A stretch of 64,000 nt of DNA from Alopecurus myosuroides (lineage: Eukaryota; Streptophyta; Magnoliopsida; Poales; Poaceae): NCBI GenBank assembly GCA_028641055.1, contig CM054061.1, positions 35,777,860 to 35,841,859 of the forward strand, read 5' to 3'. Made by a program: the position numbers and the translations under genes. The notes under the pieces were generated by a model, which saw only the letters and a list, made by a program, of their open reading frames with translations, was not told where the DNA came from and ran no database searches. Positions 56,506 through 64,000 of this stretch are shown here, one piece after another. The stretch's first letter is position 1, and every line of letters starts with the position of its first letter.

Positions 56506-56729
56506 ATACAGAAACAGTAGTTTTTCTGTTTTGTTTTCTTGATGTGTTTTTGTTTGTTTGTTTTGAAATGTGTGTTTGACATAATATAGAAATAGTATAG
56601 CTAGGAATTAATATAGAAATAATATCCATTACATAATAATATATACATTACATGATAATATATCCATTACATACTAATATATCCATTACATGCATATATC
56701 GAACACAAGATGCGGTACACAAACAACAT

Positions 56730-57434
56730 CTATGGATCCGTCGAGTAGAAGCGGAACAACTCGTAGGAGACGTATGCATCTATGGCTGCATACGTGATGT
56801 TGGTCCAGTCCAGTGGGTTCTTCTCCCACAACCAGTGATTCTTCGAGGGGAAATCAGTCTTCATGGTTTCGTAGCCCTCGTGGATGAAGGCACTTGCCAT
56901 GCGAGCCATACCGGTCTTTGGCCCGTTCAAATGGATAAGACCCTGAATATCAATGTAGTGATCTTCAGGTATCACAATACCCAAGCGCATCAACTTCGGA
57001 CGGTCTTGCGTGTTGTCAACGCTGCAAAAGTCATACCCCTTGTTGACAAGAAAATCAACAAGTGCCGGGGAATGCTTTGAACTACTGCAACAACAAAAAT
57101 TTGATACGTGTACGTGTTAGATATATGGCAACACATGTACTCTTCACATGCAACAAACAAATCGAAGATGCAAGATTGTACGTGTGCGTTACCTTGACCA
57201 TTGGAAGACCAAAACGGCCTCCTTGAACGCAATCTGGATGACTGCAACATTCCGTTTATCCGCCGTATACTCTAAATCAAGCCCGAAAAACCGGTGTTCT
57301 TCGGGAGAGGAGAAATACAGATTGGTCAAATACCCAAGAGCACCGGGGAGCTCCTCGCAATTGTTGGTGTAGAACACGTCGAGACTTTTGCCGCATGGTG
57401 TGGGCACATCATATCTCTTAGAAACTTCAGCCAT
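56730..57434 (-). CDS. 3'-5' exonuclease (WRN/RNase D-like, DEDDy), two exons, carried by the CACTA element
   Basis: Exon 1 runs from ATG 57434 to 57193 and exon 2 from 57084 to 56730. The intron has GT-AG borders and the frame is kept through the join (QWS-SSKHSPALVDFLVNK): 597 nt, 198 aa. DEDDy landmarks: Exo I FGLDLEYT (about residues 58-65), a likely Exo II Asp in VDNTQDRPKLMRLG, an Asp in YIDIQGL, and Exo III YAAIDAYVS near the C terminus. The length fits a bare exonuclease domain without helicase, as in plant Werner-like exonucleases. Such enzymes degrade DNA or RNA from 3' ends. It is encoded against the transposase genes, and the hairpin array at 57575-57740 lies just upstream. An open, spliced frame suggests selection or recent capture. 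Confidence 0.8.
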
Positions 57435-57574
57435 GGTGCTTAGTGGAGGAAGATCAAGAGAGGAAGAAGAAGAGACAGAGGAAGAAGAGAAGAAACAGAG
57501 ACTCGCGATCGGGCCGGTGCGCACTGTAGCAATAAAACCGCCGCGCGCGGGAGGCGAGCAGTTTGTATTAGGAC

Positions 57575-57740
57575 CTTTAGCACCGGTTGCTAACACAAAC
57601 CGGTGCTAAAGGCCTGTAGTGGGCGCGCAGTCTGGGTGTGGCCCCAACTACAGGCCTTTAGCACCGGTTTGTGTTAGCAACCGGTGCTAAAGACCCTTTC
57701 GCACCGGTTGCTAACACAAACCGGTGCTAAAGGCCTGTAG
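57575..57740. repeat. Hairpin repeats between divergent genes
   Basis: Three hairpins of the type TTTAGCACCGGTTGCTAACA / CAAACCGGTGCTAAAG, separated by GGCCTGTAGTGGG. They sit about 140 bases upstream of the exonuclease start on one side and before the GC-rich leader on the other, where they could act as shared upstream sequence. Confidence 0.85.
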
Positions 57741-57819
57741 TGGGGCGATATCTCCAGGACTTGTGAAATTTTGTGCTCATTTCTTTCGCGCGTCTTCTCG
57801 TCTACCTACGGCGAAGCCC

Positions 57820-58100
57820 TGCTCCGCCTCGTCGCCGTCCGTCCGCCTCGTCGCCGTACGCCTCGCCTCGGTCCGCCGCGCCTCCGTCGGCCTCACCTCC
57901 GTCCGCCGCGCCTCCGGCCGCTCTCTGTCTCCGTCGCCGTCGATCCCCCGCGCGGCCCCGCGTCCGTCGCGCCTCCGCGGTCGCCGTCTGCCTCCGTCGC
58001 GCCGTCGCGCCGTCCGCGTCCGTCCGCCTCCGTCGCGCCTCCGTCTCGCCTCCGCCTCCGCCGCCCCGCCTCTCGCCCCTCGATCGCCGTCGATCGCCGG
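57820..58100. repeat. GC-rich CGCCTCCGTCCGC degenerate repeat, probable leader
   Basis: A low-complexity run of CGCCTCCGTC/CGCCGTCG words, open in all three plus frames with Arg/Ser/Pro/Ala-only translations. It ends GCCTAGCTAGGTAATTTATT, where AG|GTAA looks like a 5' splice site. I read it as a transcribed leader of the downstream genes, not a protein. Confidence 0.5.
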
Positions 58101-58139
58101 CCTAGCTAGGTAATTTATTTCGGTTTTTTTCAATTTTGT

Positions 58140-58345
58140 TTTACTGTTAGAATTTTTAGAGTTAGTGTTAGTGTTTAGTGTTAGAAATTTTTAGATTTAG
58201 TGTTAGATTGTTTTTAGAGTTAGTGTTAGTGTTAGAAATTTTTAGATTTAGTGTTAGATTTTTTTAGAGTTATTAGTGTTAGTTTTAGAATTTAGTGTTA
58301 GAAATTTTTAGAGTTAGTGTTAGATTTTTTTAGTGCTTTATTTTG
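58140..58345. repeat. TTTTTAGAGTTAGTGTTAG minisatellite
   Basis: Words TTAGTGTTAG, GAAATTTTTAGA and TTTAGTGTTAGA recur about ten times with irregular spacing. It probably lies in an intron after the GC-rich leader. Superficially telomere-like but without TTTAGGG. Confidence 0.75.
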
Positions 58346-58614
58346 TTTTTACAATTTTGTTTAGTGTTAGAATTTTTCTGTTAGAATGTTGTGTTAGAAA
58401 ATTTCACTAAGTTAGTGTTAGAAAATTTCAGAAAGTTAGAATAACTATATAATTTCAGTAAGTTAAATTTTTTCACTAAGTTACCATATTGTTCCTGTTT
58501 AACTTTCATCTTATTTCTGTTATATTTCTCAATTTACTATTTTTTTACTTAGAAACACTAAGGTATTTTACTTAATTATGGAATATTTACTTAGTCCGGG
58601 CAGGTTTTTAGTTC

Positions 58615-59007
58615 ATGTTTTTGTTGGACCCGCCGGGGGATGTCCGGGACTGGGCCCCGCCAGGCTGGCATTGGGAGCTCCTTAGTACCGGGGCACGCGG
58701 CTTGGTGAGAAATCCGGGTGACGTGGTCGACCCGGATATTCTTTGGTGGCCATCGCGTGGGCCACGCTCGGTGCGGAGAGAGCCAGCCCCTGAGGAGGTG
58801 GTACAACAGCGTATCAGGGAGGAGGACGAGCACGTCCGTCGCTACATGTACTTGCTCGATAGGCAGTATAGGCAGTATAGCAGCAGTTGGTCGATTATTA
58901 GGAGGGTTCCTTACCACGTGAGCTATGACCCTATGAGGGTTCCTTATCTATGGATGCGTAGCACCCGTGACTCAGCACCCCGCGGCTTAGGACCCGGTCG
59001 GAGTTAA
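58615..59007 (+). CDS. Conserved unknown ORF of CACTA elements, 130 aa
   Basis: The frame includes PPGWHWELLSTGARGLVRNP, VVDPDILWWPSRGPRSVRRE, an Arg/Glu-rich helix (QQRIREEDEHVRRYMYLLDR) and VPYHVSYDPMRVPYLWMRST near the end. I recall similar ORFs between TNP2 and the accessory gene in cereal CACTA elements, without known function. ATG 58615 may not be the true start; upstream bases are AT-rich and an exon boundary nearby is possible. Confidence 0.5.
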   Translation: MFLLDPPGDVRDWAPPGWHWELLSTGARGLVRNPGDVVDPDILWWPSRGPRSVRREPAPEEVVQQRIREEDEHVRRYMYLLDRQYRQYSSSWSIIRRVPYHVSYDPMRVPYLWMRSTRDSAPRGLGPGRS

Positions 59008-59244
59008 TTATTTTGAGAGATGTCACGAGACTATGTATAAGTGATATTATTCGATCGTGATGTATTAGGGTTAAAAAAATCAACCCGAGCTATGTAACTC
59101 TTGGTGTGTCCAGAACTATTATTTCATTAATATGTCCAGAACTATTATTTTATTACTGTCCGATGAAATAATTTCGCCAAGTGCCCGATGAAAATTTCGC
59201 TAAGTGTTCTTCATTTTATAAATTTTACTAGCAGGTGTTGAGCT

Positions 59245-61562
59245 ATGGATCCCCAAGAACCTGCACATGATCCGCACGCCGATAAACTCGCGGGAATGGG
59301 TGAGGCGGAGAAGGAAAGATTAATGTGCGAGATGATTTATAATAATGCAACGGCCATATATCGTGATGACGACGATGGACAAGCGTTTAGCAATCAATTT
59401 TTGAACGACTCCGGCGACGGAGATCAGAATATAGAAGATGTAGTAGATGATGACGACGACAACGTCGAGGATGAAGAAGTGCCCTCCAGAACAAACTCTG
59501 CCAATGTATATCTCAAGTCACTGTTCACGCAACAATTAATTTGTATTGCACTTACTAACGAATCATTATTTTCCCGTTTAGGCGCCCTCCGGAACAGCTA
59601 GCGCAAGTACTGAGACAAAGTCCAAACGAGGCCCGGCCGCAAGGTTGAAAGATACCGCAAGGTTCTCGATTGATACAGTTGCTGCTGATGGCAAACCACT
59701 GCAGCCCCCAGAAACTTATCGCAAATTCGTAAATCAGTGCGGAGCGGATACCCCGTGGAGCCAAGGGTTTGCAGCGGACATTGCCACTTACAGAAGCCGT
59801 GATAGAAGCAAGAAAAAGACGAGTGAACGGATATCGACATTAGAACAAAAGGTGGATTTTCTCTTGAAGAAAGGGGGACACCCTCTACCTGACACTGAAG
59901 AGGAGGTAGAACATCGTCCTGCACCTGATCAGCTGCAAATAGAAGACGATCATGCCGTCCCATCTCAGCATAGAAGCAGCGTGGGTTCCACGCACCTGCA
60001 GCTAGAAGACGGTCGTGCAGTCGAACCGTCGGCGCCTCACTATCCCGTGGATGATATCACGGAGAAGACAAACTGTGAGATACATATGCCAATGGGGAAC
60101 ATATCCTTCAGGGTGGCGTCAGGCTATGCTTTACCGAATCAACCTGGAGCAACCTACCATGGTGGTCAGATTCCAGCATCCCATGCTCGTGTCGGGTTGT
60201 CAACAATTACGCCGGGATGCCATTCAATTGAGCTGAGTATTCCTGGAGGTGAAGGCGAGAAGACACTGGGAGAAATGGAGCTTGGTATCATCTTGTGGAA
60301 TAAGAAACACATCGTGTTCCCTAACTCGGCGCCAAGGCCACCGACTCCTCCAGGTACGAATGCACCATACCTCCATCAATTACTGAATGTTGCACCACAT
60401 GTTATCTTATTTTTAATAGTTTTTTCACTTTCGTACAGAGAATGCACGACCTCCAAGTCCACCCCCCAACGAACCTCCAAGTCCACCCCACAACGAAGAT
60501 TGGCCGGAGCCCGAGGCCGAGGGTCCATCGCCCGTGCACTCCCGTGAGCCGACGGATGCGCCCACTACGGGTACGACAAAGCGGAAGCTGCAGTTCAGAA
60601 GAAACGGGACTCCTCCCAAGAAGAGACCAAGGAAATCCAAGAAAGTCAAGAGTCCCCCGAAGTTACCAGGCTTGATGACTGAGGAGGAACTAACCAATGC
60701 AGTGGCATCCAAAACCAAGGCATGGTTCGCACAGTTTCCCCAGAAGCCCCCTCCAGACGTCTGGAAGCAAACTCTGAAGGACATCCCAAAGTGGAAAATT
60801 GAGCGGACCATCGACAACTTATATTATCCTGCACCGCCGCCACCGCCGCCCCTTTCAGACTATGAACGGTATATTGAAAAGAAGCACGCCGCACAGATGA
60901 AGCAGGCGGAGCAGACGAAATGCGGGAAACAAGTTCCCCAGCTCGGACAACAAGAAGCACAGTCAGTTGGCCCGCTCAAGGTCTTATCTGACGCGGCTTC
61001 AGTGTCCTGTCCACGCATGGGCGACGTGGGTTACGCTATTGCTGATGTGGTATATAAATACAAGCCCGGGCACCCTCTGGTCGAAGATCCTACTGCTCTA
61101 ACAACCCAACTACGGAGTTTACATGATTGGTACTTGGAGGCCGCAAGGCAGGAGAGAGACTGTATCATGGCTCAAATTCAGGATCAACACTACTTCGGAG
61201 ATTACGGTGTGGAGCTTGGGTTCGATGATTTCTTCCAGATGTACAATCAACGTGCCCTCGACAAGTCTATCCTCAGCTGCTACTGTTTGTAAGTGATTTA
61301 TTTGTGTAATTTAATTATTTAGTTAAGCTCGCGTTCGTTGCCCGTATAATTATCACTGACGACATTCTTTTTGTACGCTACTATGCAGAATGAAGATTCG
61401 TGAATGCAGACTGGCAGGAATCTGGGACTTTGGGTTCATTGACCCGTATTCGTATCATCAAACCACAGTAGAAACGTTCAACAAGACTACACCGGATGAT
61501 TTGCTAAGGTTTTTGAAGCGACAAAATACCAAAAAAGAAATACTTTGGCCCTACGGATTCAG
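59245..61562 (+). CDS. Accessory CACTA protein leading into a Ulp1-type (C48) protease-like region, partial
   Basis: Exons 59245-59505, 59582-60353, 60439-61288 and 61389-61562 join in frame by GT-AG introns (2057 nt); the next exon is lost in the gap. From the start: an acidic N terminus (EDVVDDDDDNVEDEEV), PPETYRKFVNQCG, a short coiled coil (RISTLEQKVDFLLKKGGHPL), a Pro-rich hinge, a basic patch (KKRPRKSKKVKSPPK), and PPPPPPLSDYERYIEKKHAA. The last exons read IWDFGFIDPYSYHQTTVETF and KEILWPYGF. That is the lead-in to Ulp1/C48 cysteine protease domains in cereal CACTA proteins, where a catalytic HW motif should follow. The catalytic part is not visible, so activity cannot be judged. Confidence 0.68.
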
Positions 61563-61583
61563 GTGAGTGTTACTGTCTTGTAG

Positions 61584-61683
61584 NNNNNNNNNNNNNNNNN
61601 NNNNNNNNNNNNNNNNNNNNNNNNNNNNNNNNNNNNNNNNNNNNNNNNNNNNNNNNNNNNNNNNNNNNNNNNNNNNNNNNNNN
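61584..61683. other. Assembly gap, 100 N
   Basis: Exactly 100 N, the usual placeholder for a gap of unknown size. It falls inside an intron of the accessory gene, and the sequence type changes completely across it. Confidence 1.
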
Positions 61684-62749
61684 GTGTTGGGTGCCAAAGA
61701 AACCATCACTCTCTGTGCTGGGGCCTCACCGACGTCGGATTCTCTCTCGCGGGTTCCACGACTGCTCACAACCCGAAACTCCCGGATCTGACGTAACGGG
61801 GGGGAATCTTGCAAGGAGGTGGGACCTACCATTGTCAAGGGTGTTCCTTGGGCCTAACATGACACAACCAAGCAACTAGTTCCACTTTGCTACCCACTTC
61901 CGGCACACGCAGAGGGGGCTGGACGCCGGTTCCGTCTTTTTCTACACCGGGGCTAGGGTATCACCGGAGAGGGGACCCGGAGCGTCGGGATCCCACCTAA
62001 ACCAATAGTTTGCCATGCAATGTGTGTTAGATTGTATCATGGGTGTTGGGTGACAAAGATACCATCACTCTCTATGCTGGGGCCTCACCGACGTCGGATT
62101 CTCTCTCGCGGGTTCCAGGACTGCTCACACCCCGAAACTCCCGGATCTGACGTAACGGGGGGAATCTTGCAAAGAGGTGGGCCCTACCATTGTCAAGGGT
62201 GTTCCTTGTGCCTAACATGACACAACCAAGAAACTATTTCCACTTTGCTACCCACTTCCGGCTCACACAGAGGGGGCTAGACGCCGGTTCCGTCTTTTTC
62301 TACACCGGGGCTAGGGTATCTCCGGAGAGGGGACCCGGAGCGTTGGGATCCCACCTAAACAAATTTTTTGCCATGCCATGTGTGTTAGAGTGTCACATGG
62401 GTGTTGGGTTCCAAAGATACCATCACTCTTTGTGGTTGGGGCCTCACCGACGTCGGATTCTCTCTCGCGGGTTCCAGGGCTGCTCACACCCGAAACTCCC
62501 GGATCTGACGTAACGGGGGGAATCTTGCAAGGAGGTGGGCCCTACCATTGTCAAGGGTGTTCCTTGGGCCTAACATGACACAACCAAGCAACTAGTTCCA
62601 CTTTTCTACCCACTTCCGGCTCACGCAGAGGGGGCTGGACGCCGGTTTCGTATTTTTCGACACCGGGGCTAGGGTATCTCCGGAGAGGGGACCCGGAGCG
62701 TCGGGTCTCACCTAAACCAATGTTTTGCCATGCCATGTGTGTTAGAGTG
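61684..62749. repeat. Satellite DNA, monomer about 359 bp, three units
   Basis: GTGTTGGGTG starts units at 61684, 62042 and 62401 (periods 358 and 359). Landmarks are GGGGCCTCACCGACGTCGGA, ACTCCCGGATCTGACGTAAC and GACGCCGGTTCCGTCTTTTT. Units differ by a few per cent. The third is cut by an LTR at 62750. Frames across monomers are not genes. Confidence 0.93.
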
Positions 62750-64000
62750 TGTCGCACCCAAGGTTTCTAGAGGATACTCATCGCACGAACTGGAAGTCAG
62801 GTACTTGGATTATGGGGCATAACTGCTCCCACGTCCCAGCTTCCTGGTAGGCCTGCGCTTATGCGCGACAACACAAGCCCTGCTTCCACCGTCGAAGTAA
62901 ACTATCCGCTAGGAACCTAAGGCACTACTGTCGACGTACTTCATATTCAAACACGCACTGTACGTCAACAGTTTTGAACGAAATGATAACACAAACTGTC
63001 TCTAAGACACAAAAGAATGAAATAAGTGCAACTGGCCTTCACTAAGGCAGAAATAGCAAATACAGTCATCCAGGGGACACATGTCCCAACATAACATTCA
63101 TTACAACAGCGGAAGCAATCAAAGGGGTCTGAGTACAGACAAATCCTTGGCTTAAGAAGCCGGAGAAAATAAAGAAGCGAAGCCCATCCACGTAGGTCCT
63201 GGATCCAGCCCTGGTCCAGCTAACTACTCGTCTGCAGTCTCGTCAAACTCCACGAAGTAGCCGTCCTGAGAAGCATCGTAGTCGTAGTCGTACTCTGCGT
63301 AAACCACAGCCCCAACGGGGTCAGTACATCCAAGTACTGGCAAGCAAGACTCACATTTCATCAAGGAGTTACCCGTCAACACAAGCATAGATGCTTGGGA
63401 TCAACGGAAGAAAGGGGTGATATAAAGCTGCTGCTGGCTGCTCTAAACAACTACAGAGGATAACTACAAGTTCCGGATAACAGAATAAGATAAGATCGAG
63501 GATTGTAACCAACTGAAAGATAACTTCAACCAAACCCATCCTGGATCTCGCCCCTTATCCAAAGAAGCAATCCGAGGATAACTCACACAGGTGGATTAAA
63601 GGTGAATCAAGTTATTGTGTGAATAAACCTATTACTAGTCAAGTTATTAATCATGGGGTGTAACATGTTTGATCATTATGTTTAAGTTGTCCTGAGTACT
63701 TGTTAGCCAGTACTTTCACCAAGTAATCCATAACCGCGGAAAACACGGCTTCTCGAGAAGATTATCCCTGCAGGGTTGCACCAATTTGGCCGTACACGCA
63801 AGAATAACCCTCCAGATGGGATGCCTCCCACGAAGCGGGGTACTCTACACAACCAACCATTCTTCGCATCAAGCCCAAAGAACCTTGGGCGCACGGCTAA
63901 TCAAGCCCAGAAGAAAATGGACCATCATAGCACTCTAAGACCGTGTCCCCCTATATGCCGACTACGAAAGTTCCACCCTGCGCTGGGCTCGCAAAAACAT
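62750..64000. mobile_element. LTR of a gypsy-type retrotransposon, related to the solo LTR at 48292; runs off the window
   Basis: It begins TGTCGCACCCAAGGTTTCTA within a satellite monomer. From about 63420 on it matches 48780-49373 closely (for example GATAAGATCGAGGATTGTAA and CCGCGGAAAACACGGCTTCT). The first 0.6 kb is more diverged. The right end and target duplication are outside the window. Confidence 0.75.

Larger units (their letters stand above)
44574..61583 (+). mobile_element. CACTA (En/Spm) transposon 2, large, cargo-bearing; 3' end lost in an assembly gap
   Basis: It starts with CACTAGTAGAAAACAGGGC, a classic grass CACTA terminus, followed by hairpin-forming subterminal repeats. 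It contains, in order: a small coiled-coil membrane protein gene, TNP2 (split by a solo LTR), duplicated 3' segments, an AP2/ERF-domain gene, a minus-strand exonuclease gene, a conserved unknown ORF and an accessory gene running into the N gap. No matching CACTAGTAG complement is found before the gap, so the right end is inferred to lie in or beyond it. At more than 12.8 kb without the nested LTR it is large but within the range for CACTA elements of wheat relatives. Confidence 0.85.

Noticed and set aside
57724..58113. Overlapping frames of 107-129 codons in all three plus phases
   Set aside because: They come from the CGCCTCCGTC repeat; being open in all phases reflects lack of stop-containing words, not coding.
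58140..58345. Interstitial telomere repeat
   Set aside because: The unit is TTAGTG/TTTTTAGA-like and never TTTAGGG.
61684..62578. Plus-strand frames repeated in each satellite monomer
   Set aside because: They recur with the 359-bp period and change phase or stop between monomers; satellite DNA, not protein.

Overview
This is nuclear DNA of a grass, most likely a pooid (wheat, barley, oat or ryegrass side). The signs are several CACTA (En/Spm-type) DNA transposons with grass-type TNP2 genes, a Stowaway MITE with CTCCCTCCGTCCC ends, copies of a gypsy-type LTR that starts TGATACGTC on its own strand, a copia element primed on initiator tRNA-Met, GT-AG introns throughout, and a 100-base N gap typical of a draft assembly. 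Almost everything here is transposable element. Only two host-like small-peptide candidates (14377 and 43630) and some pseudogenes lie between the elements. Function is inferred from recognised protein families and visible motifs; no database search was possible.

Layout. 1-7511: 3' part of a CACTA element with an intact-looking four-exon TNP2 transposase gene and a seven-exon accessory transposase gene, ending in a TGACGG-rich subterminal array and the terminal TGGGTAGTG. 7512-14650: gene-poor DNA with LINE tails, a frameshifted membrane-protein pseudogene, a decayed reverse-strand hAT transposase, two MITEs and a small secreted-peptide-like ORF. 14745-19620: low-complexity and degenerate repeats and another MITE. 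19625-24504: a complete, young copia retrotransposon on the minus strand (193-bp LTRs differing at one base, TSD GACAC, one uninterrupted 1476-codon polyprotein). 24600-37520: a duplicated block (cyclophilin pseudogene, CACTA end, gypsy-type LTR) present twice about 9 kb apart, with minisatellites between the copies. 37525-43600: retroelement remnants and a broken 'putative gypsy type transposon' ORF. 43630-44151: a cysteine-rich peptide gene. 44574-61583: a second, large CACTA element cut off by the assembly gap. 61684-62749: a 359-bp satellite. 62750-64000: an LTR inserted in the satellite.

The most notable object is the second CACTA element. Besides its own TNP2, a small coiled-coil membrane protein, a conserved unknown ORF and an accessory gene that runs into a Ulp1-protease-like C terminus, it carries two cargo genes of host type: an AP2/ERF-domain protein and, on the opposite strand, a two-exon WRN/RNase D-like 3'-5' exonuclease with its reading frame preserved. 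These lie among several families of hairpin-forming repeats. Its TNP2 is dead in this copy: a 4175-bp solo LTR splits it at one codon (TSD GAGAG), and a nonsense codon lies near its C terminus. The cargo genes therefore look open while the transposase is not, so any movement would need help in trans.
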